A stretch of DNA of 61,695 nt. Source: Hoylesella timonensis S9-PR14. GTDB lineage: Bacteria > Bacteroidota > Bacteroidia > Bacteroidales > Bacteroidaceae. The stretch covers positions 1 to 61,695 of the forward strand of contig NZ_JRPQ01000075.1 in the NCBI RefSeq assembly GCF_000762405.1. Reading direction: 5' to 3'. A program made the translations under genes and the position numbers. Below, in pieces: positions 26,291-35,539 of the stretch. A model generated the notes under the pieces. It had not been told where the DNA came from. It did no database searches and worked only from the letters and a program-made list of their open reading frames with translations. Each line of letters begins with the position of its first letter. Position 1 is the stretch's first letter.

Positions 26291-26713
26291 TAAAACGTCA
26301 TTGCTCGTTGGAATAAAAGTGCTTGTGAATGAGGAAAATATAAAATTCGCAAATTTGTGATTATATTCACGTTTGTACGGAAATATGCGCAAAATAAACG
26401 GATTGTTAAATATTTTATAAGTATGCGTATCGTGAAAAATTATAACAATCTACACTTCTCTATAGGGTTGTGAAAATGTGAAAATGGAAAGAAACGAAAT
26501 GAGAAAAAGTGCTTGACAGAACCTTGAGCTACCAAATGGAGAGTTGAGCTCAAGAAAAAGTGGGTAGTTCATGTTGCTCATTCACTCCCACTTTTCTGTT
26601 CATTCCCTCTAATTAACATGAAAAAAGCAGCGCTTTTTCTTTTCTTAATGCTTACACAAGCTTTTTGATAAACACGTTTCTTTTCAAAAAAGATGCTTTC
26701 CTGCGTGTTCTCT

Positions 26714-28231
26714 TTAAGGTTGATGTTGCTCTCTAAGAAGGTCGTTGACGGTCTTTACAGGATTGAAAGTAGTCAGTGGTACCTCTACAAAGACGGTATT
26801 CCAGTTGCTCATGGCACCGTTCCATAAACCCGGCAGTTCCAATGCCTTCAACTCCTTCCCATCCTTGCTCTTACAAGAAACGAAACCAGTTTCAGGGTCT
26901 ACATAGTCGGGAAGATTGAAAGGCTGCCCTTTGCTATCTTTCACAGCACAAACCAAATCAACGGGATTGAAGTGTGTACTATGCTCAAACATCCGAACAT
27001 ACTCTTTGTTAGACTTGTCAATTTGGCTCGATTCCAAGATTTGTGGACTGGTTGCTTTATCTTTACCTATAACAATAAAAGGTCCACCTCCAGGCTCGCC
27101 CACATTTCTAACCACTCCACAAACACGCAAAGGACGGTTGAGTTTGGCTTTCAAATAAGGTATCAACTCTTCGTCTTCCATATATTTCAGACGAGGATTT
27201 CTACATGTAAGGTCACGCTGAACAAATCGGATTGCATCTTCCAGTTGATCGTGTGTGTACTTTCCCTTTTCCAACATATTGAGATAATGGAAACATTGTT
27301 CTTGAACCTCTATCAAAATACCTCCCAAGAGTTGTTTGTTGGTCACCGTATCCGTCTTTAACCGATCGGGCACTACATTATCAATGTTTTTAATAAAGAT
27401 GACATCTGCTTCAATATCATTGAGGTTCTGAATCAATGCGCCATGCCCACCGGGTCTGAATAGCAGCGAACCGTCTTCATTTCTAAATGGCGTGTTGTCC
27501 ATATTGGTGGCAATGGTGTCGGTACTTGGCTTTTGTTCTGAAAATGAAATATGATATTGAACTTTATATCGCTTTGAAAATCTGTTCACTACTTCTGCTA
27601 CACGTTTCTTAAAGAGGTCGAGGTGCTGGTGCGAAACGGTAAAGTGGATGTAAGCCTCTCCGTGACAACTCGTATATAGCGCAGCCTCTACCAAATGTTC
27701 CTCCATTGGGGTGCGGGCGTCGTCCTCGTAATAATGAAACAGCAAAAGCCCTTTTGGCAACTGTCCGTAATTGAGTCCTTTTGGCTCCACCAAATTCTCA
27801 ACTACCTTTTTATATTTGCCTTGTGCCATTAGCTTGGTCATCTTCTGCCCTTCGTTCTCTTCACATTTTTCGGTTAACTCTTCACTAAACGCAAATTTCT
27901 TGATGTTGCCAAAGAACTCTTTTTCAAAGTCGGTAGTGGGAACGTCATAACTGGCATGTAAAAAAGCATACAAATCCTTGAACATGCGACTGGCTGCACC
28001 AGAGGCAGGAACAAACTTCACAATCCTGTGATTGCCCTGTTTGTATTGGTTCCACAGCTCAACGTAATGCTTCTTCTGAAGCTCATCGGCAACCATGATG
28101 CCATGTTCTGTACTTGCCGCTGCCTGTAATTCCAAGAAGGGGAACCCATTTTTAATATTTTCCAACTGCTGGTTGACTTGCTCTTCCGTCATACCACGTT
28201 GAGAGATTTGTTGTAAATCTTGCTGTGTCAT
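26714..28231 (-). CDS. DUF4301 family protein
   Basis: A cytoplasmic protein of 505 residues from Met at 28231 (MTQQDLQQISQRGMTEEQV); a longer reading from 28294 is rejected because it would include the -7 box at 28292-28299. The hallmark is VPASGAASRMFKDLY, a nucleotide-sugar-transferase-like loop. DGSLLFRPGGHGALIQNLND, VIFIKNIDNVVPD and VCGVVRNVGEPGGGPF recall pyrophosphorylase folds. DUF4301 proteins are widespread in Bacteroidota and their reaction is unknown. It is divergent from the RelA-type gene with about 140 bases between starts. Confidence 0.83.
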   Translation of the reverse strand: MTQQDLQQISQRGMTEEQVNQQLENIKNGFPFLELQAAASTEHGIMVADELQKKHYVELWNQYKQGNHRIVKFVPASGAASRMFKDLYAFLHASYDVPTTDFEKEFFGNIKKFAFSEELTEKCEENEGQKMTKLMAQGKYKKVVENLVEPKGLNYGQLPKGLLLFHYYEDDARTPMEEHLVEAALYTSCHGEAYIHFTVSHQHLDLFKKRVAEVVNRFSKRYKVQYHISFSEQKPSTDTIATNMDNTPFRNEDGSLLFRPGGHGALIQNLNDIEADVIFIKNIDNVVPDRLKTDTVTNKQLLGGILIEVQEQCFHYLNMLEKGKYTHDQLEDAIRFVQRDLTCRNPRLKYMEDEELIPYLKAKLNRPLRVCGVVRNVGEPGGGPFIVIGKDKATSPQILESSQIDKSNKEYVRMFEHSTHFNPVDLVCAVKDSKGQPFNLPDYVDPETGFVSCKSKDGKELKALELPGLWNGAMSNWNTVFVEVPLTTFNPVKTVNDLLREQHQP

Positions 28232-28291
28232 AAGAACTTGAATTAAAAAGACTTGTTCATCGCACGAGTTTACGTTCGTTGAATATTGAGA

Positions 28292-28299
28292 CAAAGATA
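28292..28299 (-). promoter_or_regulatory. -7 box for the DUF4301 gene
   Basis: On the minus strand the bases are TATCTTTG, a full consensus match. It predicts transcription from about 28285 and a leader of about 55 bases before the ATG at 28231. The identical octamer serves the divergent relA-type gene 44 bases away. Confidence 0.55.
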
Positions 28300-28342
28300 A
28301 CTACTTTTTGTGAAAAACAGAGTTGTTTGGGAGAAAAAATAT

Positions 28343-28350
28343 TATCTTTG
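28343..28350 (+). promoter_or_regulatory. -7 box for the relA-type gene
   Basis: TATCTTTG matches TAnnTTTG. Transcription would start near 28357, 15 bases before the ATG at 28372. An upstream ATG at 28279 is therefore untranscribed from here and is not used. Confidence 0.55.
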
Positions 28351-28371
28351 TGGCAACAGAAAGATTGGGAT

Positions 28372-30582
28372 ATGAGCAAGAAATTCGAGTTTACGGATAC
28401 GGAACGACAAGAATATTTGGATATTTTCAAACGTATTCATCAATCAATTGGTGAATCGTTTCAGGATAATGATGAGGAAAATATCAGAGAACACCTTAAG
28501 GCATGTGTTGAAAACGGACAAGTAGACCGTGATGTCTTTGGGCTTAACCCCCTTTTGAACGCCTTACAGACAGCCGAAATCGCTGTTCAAGAAATAGGAT
28601 TGAAACGCGATGGCGTGATTGCCATTTTACTTCATCAGAGTGTTGTCAATGGCATTTTGACTATAGAAGAGGTGGGAGCGAAATATGGAGACACGGTTGC
28701 GCACATCATTCACGGTCTGGTGAAAATAGATGAGCTATACCGCAAGAACCCTGTGATTGAAAGCGAGAACTTCAGAAACTTGTTGTTGTCCTTTGCCGAG
28801 GACATGCGTGTCATCTTGATAATGATTGCCGATCGTGTGAACCTCATGCGTCAAATACGAGATGCGTCAAACATAGACGCCAAACATCAGGTGAGTGAGG
28901 AGGCAAGCTATCTGTATGCGCCTTTGGCTCATAAGCTGGGACTGTACCAACTGAAGAGTGAGTTAGAGGATTTGAGTTTGAAGTATTTGGAGCATGACGC
29001 TTACTACCTTATCAAGGAGAAGCTCAATGCCACAAAACAGGCACGTGACAAATACATCGCCACCTTCATTGAACCCATTGAGAAGAAGCTAACGAGTGCG
29101 GGACTGAAATTCCACATGAAGGGACGCACCAAGAGTATTCACTCGATTTGGCAGAAGATGAAAAAACAGAAGTGTGGCTTTGAAGGTATCTATGACCTAT
29201 TTGCTATTCGCATCATCTTGGACTCACCTTTAGAAAAAGAGAAGATGCAATGTTGGCAAACCTACTCCATCATTACAGACATGTACCAACCCAACCCCAA
29301 ACGCTTGCGCGATTGGCTCTCAGTGCCAAAGTCAAATGGCTATGAAAGTCTGCATATCACCGTGCTGGGACCACAAAACAAATGGGTAGAAGTTCAGATT
29401 AGAACAGAAAGGATGGACGAAATTGCCGAACGAGGACTGGCAGCACACTGGCGGTATAAAGGGATAAAGAGCCAAGGAAATGTGGACGAATGGCTTGCAG
29501 GGATTCGCACAGCCTTGGAAGCTGGCGACGACTTGCAGGTGATGGACCAGTTTAAGTTGGATTTATACGAAGACGAAGTGTATGTCTTTACCCCCAAAGG
29601 CGAAATCAAGAAGTTTCCCAAAGGGGCTACGGTGTTAGACTTTGCTTATTATATCCACTCCAGAATAGGCAGCACCTGCGTGGGTGCGAGGATTAACGAC
29701 AAGAATGTGTCTATCCGAGAACAGTTGAAATCGGGCGATACGGTGGAGATTATCACTCAAAACAACCAAAAGCCTAATCCCAACTGGCTCCATATTGCCA
29801 AGACAAGTAGGGCAAAGTCGAAGATTCGGTTGGCTTTGAAGGAGACGCAAGCCAAAGACGGACTCTATGCAAAAGAACTGTTAGAGCGTCGATTTAAGAA
29901 TAAGAAGGTGGATTTGGACGAAGCCATCATGAGCCATTTGGTGAAGAAAATGGGGTTCAAGGAGGTGTCCGAGTTTTACAAGCAAATTGCAGACGAAAAA
30001 CTGGATGTTAACGACATCATCGATCAATATATTGACCTTAGAGACAAAGAACTCAATAGCATCTCGACAAGACCCGCACAAAGCGCTGAAGATTTCAATC
30101 TTGAAAAACCCGACGCTCAATCACATTCTTCGAATGATGATGTCTTGGTGATTGACAGGAACTTGAAAGGTGTGGAATATTCATTGGCACCATGCTGCCA
30201 TCCTATCTATGGTGATGCCGTTTTTGGCTTTGTCACGGTGAGTGGTGGTATCAAGATTCATCGCAAAGACTGCCCCAATGCCCCTGAACTTCGAAAGCGT
30301 TTTGGCTATCGTATTGTAAAAGCACGTTGGAGCGGACAAGGAAGTTCGTTGTACACCATCACATTAAAAATTATTGGCAACGATGACATTGGAATTGTGA
30401 ACAACATTACCAGCATCATTGCCAAGGAAGAGAAGATTCTGATGCGCTCTATCAATATTGACTCACATGATGGATTGTTTAGTGGAAATCTGTCCATTCA
30501 GGTGGACGATGTTTCCAAGTTGGATGCCTTGGTAAAAAAACTGGAGACGGTGAAAGGTGTCAAACAAATTCAACGACTATAA
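28372..30582 (+). CDS. relA: RelA-type (p)ppGpp synthetase with degenerate hydrolase domain
   Basis: Makes the alarmone (p)ppGpp from ATP and GDP or GTP. The start at MSKKFEFTDTERQEYLDIF (28372) is fixed by the promoter at 28343-28350. The N-terminal HD hydrolase region is present as a fold, but the catalytic HDxxED motif reads LLHQSVVNG, so hydrolysis should be lost. The synthetase domain is intact: GRTKSIHSIWQKM, YDLFAIRII, PKSNGYESLHITV, WVEVQIRTERMDEIAERGLAAHW. The pocket RLRD before WLSVPK resembles the RxKD form rather than the ExDD of E. coli RelA. C-terminal TGS (VFTPKGEIKKFPKGATVLDFAYYIH), zinc-finger-like (LAPCCHPIYGD) and ACT domains follow. Confidence 0.9.
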   Translation: MSKKFEFTDTERQEYLDIFKRIHQSIGESFQDNDEENIREHLKACVENGQVDRDVFGLNPLLNALQTAEIAVQEIGLKRDGVIAILLHQSVVNGILTIEEVGAKYGDTVAHIIHGLVKIDELYRKNPVIESENFRNLLLSFAEDMRVILIMIADRVNLMRQIRDASNIDAKHQVSEEASYLYAPLAHKLGLYQLKSELEDLSLKYLEHDAYYLIKEKLNATKQARDKYIATFIEPIEKKLTSAGLKFHMKGRTKSIHSIWQKMKKQKCGFEGIYDLFAIRIILDSPLEKEKMQCWQTYSIITDMYQPNPKRLRDWLSVPKSNGYESLHITVLGPQNKWVEVQIRTERMDEIAERGLAAHWRYKGIKSQGNVDEWLAGIRTALEAGDDLQVMDQFKLDLYEDEVYVFTPKGEIKKFPKGATVLDFAYYIHSRIGSTCVGARINDKNVSIREQLKSGDTVEIITQNNQKPNPNWLHIAKTSRAKSKIRLALKETQAKDGLYAKELLERRFKNKKVDLDEAIMSHLVKKMGFKEVSEFYKQIADEKLDVNDIIDQYIDLRDKELNSISTRPAQSAEDFNLEKPDAQSHSSNDDVLVIDRNLKGVEYSLAPCCHPIYGDAVFGFVTVSGGIKIHRKDCPNAPELRKRFGYRIVKARWSGQGSSLYTITLKIIGNDDIGIVNNITSIIAKEEKILMRSINIDSHDGLFSGNLSIQVDDVSKLDALVKKLETVKGVKQIQRL

Positions 30583-30590
30583 ATCTTGAT

Positions 30591-30818
30591 ATGAAAGAAA
30601 GAGCAGGATGCGAAAATAAAAAACTTGCACCACCCTCCTATAATGAATCCTCAAAAATGACAAAGTTTCAACGATTTGAACAAGATCAAGAGCTCCGAAG
30701 AGAAGAACTGATTAGAAACATCGAGTACAGCATTTCGCAACTCAGTGTTGCAGAATTAGAGTCATTGTATTATGATATGATGACGAAGCAGTACATGGGA
30801 AAGAACCAAGAGGGTTGA
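30591..30818 (+). CDS. Small hypothetical protein downstream of relA
   Basis: A 75-residue reading frame starting 8 bases after the relA-type stop. A shorter start at Met23 (30657, MTKFQRFEQDQELRREEL) gives a compact acidic/helical protein with QLSVAELESLYYDMM. No known domain was recognised. Same-strand closeness suggests co-transcription with relA. Composition looks protein-like, but with no family match it could still be a chance frame. Confidence 0.5.
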   Translation: MKERAGCENKKLAPPSYNESSKMTKFQRFEQDQELRREELIRNIEYSISQLSVAELESLYYDMMTKQYMGKNQEG

Positions 30819-30873
30819 GGACTATGCACCGAAGTACTGAGCATTTACGGTATGCGCCGTGAAAAACAGGAGT

Positions 30874-31494
30874 TTAAGACAAATCTTCTAACCTCTGCAG
30901 CCCTTTCAATGTGCAAATGCCTCTGATGAACAGCAAGATAATGTTACTAAACACTTCTTGAATGGAGTGCTCCTTGTACAGTTGATTCATCATGGCATAA
31001 TGTACAGATTCACGAGCAATCTGTGTTACTATCGAATAGTTGATGTCTGCTCTGAAAAATCCTTCTTGAATACCTTTTTTGATAAATAGTGAGGCGTTTT
31101 TATCTCTTTCGCTCTGTTTGGAATGCAGATACTCCGTAATCAATGAATACTTGTGGAGATCTTCATAATACGCAGGCGTTATTTTAGCTAATTTGGTGAC
31201 TTGGTAATGATAAAACTCAATCAGAATATCCATTACATTGTTGCTTTGTTGGAAAGAAAAGACTTTCATGTGTGCATCAAATTCTGCTTCGGCAGCCTTC
31301 ATCCCTTCTAACAACAATTCTTCCTTGTTCTGATAAATCTCATACAGCGTGCGTTTTGATATGGAGAGGCGTTTGGCAATATCATCCATCTTAACGGCTT
31401 TGATACCTTTGGTATAAAATTCATTCATAGCCGTAGCTAAGATACGCTCACGCAACTCTTGTCTGTAAGAATTTTGACTATTATTTTTACGCAT
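30874..31494 (-). CDS. TetR/AcrR family transcriptional regulator
   Basis: A one-component DNA-binding regulator of about 206 residues from Met at 31494 (MRKNNSQNSYRQELRERIL); 31503 is an alternative start. The N-terminal helix-turn-helix is clear: RILATAMNEFYTKGIKAVKMDDIAKRL, then SISKRTLYEIYQNKEELL. The remaining all-helical part is the ligand and dimer domain, with no recognisable effector motif. It is divergent from the malic enzyme gene, with about 250 bases between, so it may control that gene or itself. No operator palindrome was firmly identified. Confidence 0.85.
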   Translation of the reverse strand: MRKNNSQNSYRQELRERILATAMNEFYTKGIKAVKMDDIAKRLSISKRTLYEIYQNKEELLLEGMKAAEAEFDAHMKVFSFQQSNNVMDILIEFYHYQVTKLAKITPAYYEDLHKYSLITEYLHSKQSERDKNASLFIKKGIQEGFFRADINYSIVTQIARESVHYAMMNQLYKEHSIQEVFSNIILLFIRGICTLKGLQRLEDLS

Positions 31495-31514
31495 AGTGAC
31501 CAATGATTATCAAG

Positions 31515-31522
31515 CAAAATTA
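31515..31522 (-). promoter_or_regulatory. -7 box for the TetR regulator gene
   Basis: On the minus strand the bases are TAATTTTG, matching TAnnTTTG, ending about 20 bases before the ATG at 31494. Confidence 0.45.
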
Positions 31523-31630
31523 GATAAATTTTCCGAATTATAAGCCAATGAGATAAAAAAAGTACTTTTTCCTTCTAAGGAAAGTTTCAAAAAAAACAAT
31601 AAACCACACCCAGTATTCATGGAATTTTAC

Positions 31631-31638
31631 TAACTTTG
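31631..31638 (+). promoter_or_regulatory. -7 box for the malic enzyme gene
   Basis: TAACTTTG followed by C, matching the consensus. It predicts a leader of about 100 bases before the ATG at 31747. That leader contains AGGTTCA (31667-31673) and TGAACCT (31713-31719), which can pair. Confidence 0.5.
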
Positions 31639-31746
31639 CTTGAATGTTATAAGTTCAATATATAATAGGTTCAGTGATATGGAGAAAATGCGTTAGTCGT
31701 TCATCTCTTCAATGAACCTCATTTGTTTCATTAGGAATCAAACTTT

Positions 31747-34065
31747 ATGGTTAAAATTACAAAAGAAGCCGCTTTGGCTTATCATGAGGGTGAACGCCCT
31801 GGAAAAATAGAAGTGAAGCCAACTAAACCTTATCGCACACAGACAGACTTGAGTTTGGCTTATTCGCCAGGAGTGGCATACCCCTGCTTAGAAATACAAA
31901 GCAATCCCAACGATGCATACCGATACACCGACAAAGGAAACTTAGTGGCAGTGATTTCCAATGGTACTGCCGTCTTAGGTCTTGGCGACATTGGAGCCAT
32001 TAGTGGTAAGCCTGTTATGGAAGGAAAAGGCTTGCTGTTTAAGATTTATGGTGGGATTGATGTGTTTGATATCGAATTGGATGAGAAAGACCCTGAAAAG
32101 TTTTGTGAAACGGTAGAACGCATTGCGCCCACTTTTGGTGGCATCAACTTAGAGGATATCAAAGCCCCAGAATGTTTCTATATCGAACAAAGATTAAAGA
32201 ATACATTGGATATTCCAGTGATGCACGATGACCAACATGGCACAGCTATCATTTCTGCAGCAGGTCTAAAGAATGCTTTGGAGGTAGCGGGCAAGGATGT
32301 GAAAACGGCAAAACTCGTTATCAATGGCGCTGGAGCAGCAGCTATCAGTTGTACCAACCTGTATATGGCACTCGGTATACAGAAAGAAAATATTGTGATG
32401 TTAGACTCTCATGGGGTAATAACAGTAGACAGAGAGGACCTAAATCCACAAAAAGCAGCTTTTGCTACCACTCGCACCGACATACACACACTACAGGAAG
32501 CGATTAAAGGTGCAGACGTTTTTGTGGGTCTCTCGAAAGGGAAGGTACTCACAAAAGACATGATACGCTCCATGGCGGATCGCCCTATTGTCTTTGCTTT
32601 GGCAAATCCTATTCCAGAAATAAGCTATGAAGAAGCCATAGAGAGCAGACCTGACGTGATAATGTCCACAGGGCGAAGTGACTATCCCAACCAAATTAAC
32701 AATGTCATCGGATTTCCTTATATCTTTAGAGGAGCGTTGGATGTCCATGCAAAAGCCATTAACGAAGAGATGAAAATGGCTGCTGTTCAGGCAATAGCAG
32801 ACTTAGCAAAGCAACCCATCCCTGATGTAGTGAATGAAGTGTATCACATCAATGACTTAGTTTTCGGTCCTGCATACTTTATTCCTAAACCTATCGACCC
32901 ACGACTCATTACAGAAGTCAGTGTTGCAGTAGCGAAGGCTGCAGTAAAAAGCGGAGTGGCAAGAACACCAATAGAAGACTGGGGCGCATATAGGGAATCG
33001 CTCAAGCAGCTGCTTGGACAAGAATCTAAGTTCACAAGAAAGCTTCATGCTACCGCTGTGCGACATCCACAACGTGTCGTATTTGCTGAGGGAGAGCATC
33101 CTACTATGATGAAAGCCGCCTTTCAGGCGATGCAGGAGGGAATCTGTCATCCTATCTTATTAGGTAATCCCGACCGTGTAAGTAGATTAGCCAACAGACT
33201 TAAGATTGATTTAAAAGGCGTCGAAATCGTTGATATGCGCGCTGATCAAGAGCAAGGCAGACGAGCTGCCTTCGCTAAACACTTGGCAGAAAAGTGCGAA
33301 AGACAAGGATATACGTTTGACGAGGCGTATGACAAGATGTACGAGCGCAACTATTTTGGTATGTCGATGGTGGAACATGGAGATGCAGACGCTTTTATTA
33401 CAGGGCTTTATACAAAGTATTCGAATACGATTAAAGTAGCCAAAGAAGTTATCGGGATTCGTCCTGGTTACGATACCTTTGGTACTATGCATATTTTAGA
33501 TACGCAAAAAGGAATTTTTTACATTGCTGATACTCTCATCAATAGACATCCTAACGAAAAAGTATTATACGATATTGCTCGTCTAAGTGCTCATTCGGTT
33601 AAATTTTTCAATGATGATCCTGTCATGGCTATGATTAGTTATTCTAACTTCGGCTCCGATACAACAGGAAGTCCACATGAAGTTCATGCTGCGGTACAAA
33701 AACTCCAAGCCGACTATCCTGATTTAGTCGTGGATGGAGAAATGCAGGTTAACTTTGCCATGAATCGCAAATTGCGCGATGATAAGTTCCCCTTTACTCG
33801 TTTGAAAGGAAAAGAGGTCAATACATTAGTGTTTCCAAATATAAGCAGTGCGAATGGAAGTTATAAACTTCTACAAGCCTTAGACACCGATACCGAAATC
33901 ATCGGTCCTATCCAAATGGGACTGAAAAAACCAATTCACTTCACGGATTTCGAGTGTTCTGTTCGTGATATCGTGAATATTACAGCAGTAGCAGTGATTG
34001 ATGCGTATGTAGAAAAGGTGAAAAAAGGAGTGGAAGATTCGTGTCACACGATGAGTAAAAAGTAA
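31747..34065 (+). CDS. maeB: NADP-dependent malic enzyme fused to a phosphotransacetylase-like domain
   Basis: Oxidatively decarboxylates malate to pyruvate with NADP+. Residues 1-430 are the malic enzyme domain: YSPGVAYPCLEI, the divalent-metal/substrate region MHDDQHGTAIISAAGL, and the dinucleotide fold LVINGAGAAAISCTNLYMAL. From about 440 to the end is a phosphate acetyltransferase-like domain (RVVFAEGEHPTMMKAAFQAM, MISYSNFGSDTTGSP, EMQVNFAMN). In MaeB proteins this domain has a regulatory role in binding acetyl-CoA. The 772 residues fit the family. It stands 50 bases before ispE. In an anaerobe it would supply NADPH and pyruvate. Confidence 0.93.
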   Translation: MVKITKEAALAYHEGERPGKIEVKPTKPYRTQTDLSLAYSPGVAYPCLEIQSNPNDAYRYTDKGNLVAVISNGTAVLGLGDIGAISGKPVMEGKGLLFKIYGGIDVFDIELDEKDPEKFCETVERIAPTFGGINLEDIKAPECFYIEQRLKNTLDIPVMHDDQHGTAIISAAGLKNALEVAGKDVKTAKLVINGAGAAAISCTNLYMALGIQKENIVMLDSHGVITVDREDLNPQKAAFATTRTDIHTLQEAIKGADVFVGLSKGKVLTKDMIRSMADRPIVFALANPIPEISYEEAIESRPDVIMSTGRSDYPNQINNVIGFPYIFRGALDVHAKAINEEMKMAAVQAIADLAKQPIPDVVNEVYHINDLVFGPAYFIPKPIDPRLITEVSVAVAKAAVKSGVARTPIEDWGAYRESLKQLLGQESKFTRKLHATAVRHPQRVVFAEGEHPTMMKAAFQAMQEGICHPILLGNPDRVSRLANRLKIDLKGVEIVDMRADQEQGRRAAFAKHLAEKCERQGYTFDEAYDKMYERNYFGMSMVEHGDADAFITGLYTKYSNTIKVAKEVIGIRPGYDTFGTMHILDTQKGIFYIADTLINRHPNEKVLYDIARLSAHSVKFFNDDPVMAMISYSNFGSDTTGSPHEVHAAVQKLQADYPDLVVDGEMQVNFAMNRKLRDDKFPFTRLKGKEVNTLVFPNISSANGSYKLLQALDTDTEIIGPIQMGLKKPIHFTDFECSVRDIVNITAVAVIDAYVEKVKKGVEDSCHTMSKK

Positions 34066-34114
34066 CTGTATCACGAAGATGCGCGCTTATAAGCAATAAA
34101 ACAAATAAAAGAAT

Positions 34115-34954
34115 ATGGTGGTATTTCCATGTGCTAAGATAAATTTAGGACTTCAAGTAGTGGGTATTCGGGAGAATGGATATCATGACATTGAGACCGT
34201 TTTCTACCCTATCCCACTTCATGATGCCCTCGAGATAACTCCTATGGATGACGAGTTTCCGTCTGACACTCGATGTGATATCAAGATAACGGGCAATTTC
34301 ATACCAGGCAAAGACGAAGACAACTTGGTTGTTAAGGCCTATAAATTGCTGGCTAACGATTTTGATTTACCTAAAATCCATATCCACTTATGCAAGCAAA
34401 TTCCAACACAAGCAGGATTGGGAGGAGGCTCCAGTGATGCGGCATATATGCTGAAGTTGCTGAATGAACAATTCTCTTTGAACTTAACAGTTGACAAGTT
34501 GAAAGAATATGCAGCTCGCCTTGGCGCTGATTGTGCATTTTTTATCAAGTCTGAGCCTTGCTTTGCCTCTGGTATTGGTGACATTTTAGAACCTATATCA
34601 AACTCATCGCACCTGCTCAAAGGATACAAACTTGCACTTATCAAGCCCGACATTGCTATTTCTACCCAAAGAGCTTATCAGCAAATCAATGTCAAGAAAC
34701 CGTCTGTATCGTGCAAAGATATCATTCAAAAACCGATAAAATACTGGAAAGATGAATTGTTCAACGATTTTGAAACACCTGTCTTCCAAGAATTTACCGA
34801 GTTGAAAGCTATCAAAGAGCAGCTTTATCAGCAAGGTGCCATTTATGCATCCATGTCAGGTAGTGGCAGTGCAATTTATGGAATCTTTGAAGATGAACCG
34901 AGTCATATTCACAAACTATTCGATTCCTACTTTACAGAAGTCTTAACACTATAA
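34115..34954 (+). CDS. ispE: 4-diphosphocytidyl-2-C-methyl-D-erythritol kinase
   Basis: A GHMP kinase of the non-mevalonate isoprenoid pathway that phosphorylates the 2-hydroxyl of CDP-methylerythritol. The start MVVFPCAKINLGLQVVGIRENGYHDIETVF is standard. The ATP loop PTQAGLGGGSSDAAYML is intact, and the C-terminal GHMP motif YASMSGSGSAIYGIF is present. The 279 residues are normal. It lies 50 bases after the malic enzyme gene and may share its message. Confidence 0.95.
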   Translation: MVVFPCAKINLGLQVVGIRENGYHDIETVFYPIPLHDALEITPMDDEFPSDTRCDIKITGNFIPGKDEDNLVVKAYKLLANDFDLPKIHIHLCKQIPTQAGLGGGSSDAAYMLKLLNEQFSLNLTVDKLKEYAARLGADCAFFIKSEPCFASGIGDILEPISNSSHLLKGYKLALIKPDIAISTQRAYQQINVKKPSVSCKDIIQKPIKYWKDELFNDFETPVFQEFTELKAIKEQLYQQGAIYASMSGSGSAIYGIFEDEPSHIHKLFDSYFTEVLTL

Positions 34955-35109
34955 GTGCTATTTTATGGAATCCAGTAATAGTATTTTTTCAAGTTTGTGA
35001 CAGATAGTTTTGTCAGAAATTACATCAAAAGAGGGATTCGTTCGTTAATGTCTCTTAAAAAGGCACTCTCTTTTTGTATAAAGAGTACCATAACTCAATA
35101 AAAATGATT

Positions 35110-35117
35110 AATTTTGC
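35110..35117 (+). promoter_or_regulatory. -7 box for rplU-rpmA
   Basis: TAATTTTG followed by C matches the consensus. It gives a leader of about 80 bases before rplU. A -33 TTTG is not at the right distance, so strength is uncertain. Confidence 0.45.
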
Positions 35118-35201
35118 AACCGATTTAGTCCGTTTTGGCAATAAGAAGTACTGTGACATATCAGTCGCCTTGCGGAGAAACCCGTTTATAATTAATTAAT
35201 A

Positions 35202-35519
35202 ATGTACGCAATCGTAGAAATTAACGGTCAGCAGTTTAAGGCAGAACAGGGCAAAAAGCTCTTTGTTCATCACATGAAAGATGTTGAAGCTGGCAAAACT
35301 GTTGAGTTCGACAAAGTGCTCTTGGTAGACAATGAAGGAGCAATCTCTGTCGGCGCACCTACAGTAGAAGGTGCAAAAGTAGTAGTAGAAGTTGTGAACC
35401 CTCTTGTGAAAGGTGACAAAGTCATCGTTTTCAAGATGAAGCGTCGCAAAGACTATCGTAAGAAGAATGGTCATCGCGAGCAGTTCACCGAAGTAGAAGT
35501 TAAACAAGTAATCGCTTAA
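35202..35519 (+). CDS. rplU: 50S ribosomal protein L21
   Basis: A large-subunit ribosomal protein of 105 residues. [25 protein letters not shown] opens like all L21 proteins, and the C-terminal [24 protein letters not shown] is the rRNA-binding signature. It is followed after 20 bases by rpmA, the usual pairing. Confidence 0.97.
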   Translation: MYAIVEINGQQFKAEQGKKLFVHHMKDVEAGKTVEFDKVLLVDNEGAISVGAPTVEGAKVVVEVVNPLVKGDKVIVFKMKRRKDYRKKNGHREQFTEVEVKQVIA

Positions 35520-35524
35520 ATTTT

Positions 35525-35530
35525 AGGAGG
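35525..35530 (+). promoter_or_regulatory. Strong Shine-Dalgarno for rpmA
   Basis: AGGAGG stands 9 bases before the ATG at 35540. Strong Shine-Dalgarno sequences are uncommon in this phylum, where most starts in this window have only A-rich leaders, so it stands out. Confidence 0.6.
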
Positions 35531-35539
35531 AATTCAACA

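Larger units (their letters stand above)
25757..26713. other. Long non-coding region with a CATG repeat cluster
   Basis: Nearly 1 kb without a believable gene between the convergently approached DUF4301 end and the bat operon start. It holds the bat operon promoter at its left end, a cluster of short CATG-anchored repeats at 26149-26290, and AT-rich sequence. An RNA gene is not excluded, but none was recognised. Confidence 0.6.

Noticed and set aside
28279..28371. Upstream start extending the RelA-type protein by 31 residues
   Set aside because: A consensus -7 box at 28343-28350 lies inside it, so this part would not be transcribed from that promoter, and the residues are not family-like.
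35118..35201. A ribosomal-protein leader RNA before rplU
   Set aside because: The leader is short and I could not recognise a known autoregulatory structure in it.
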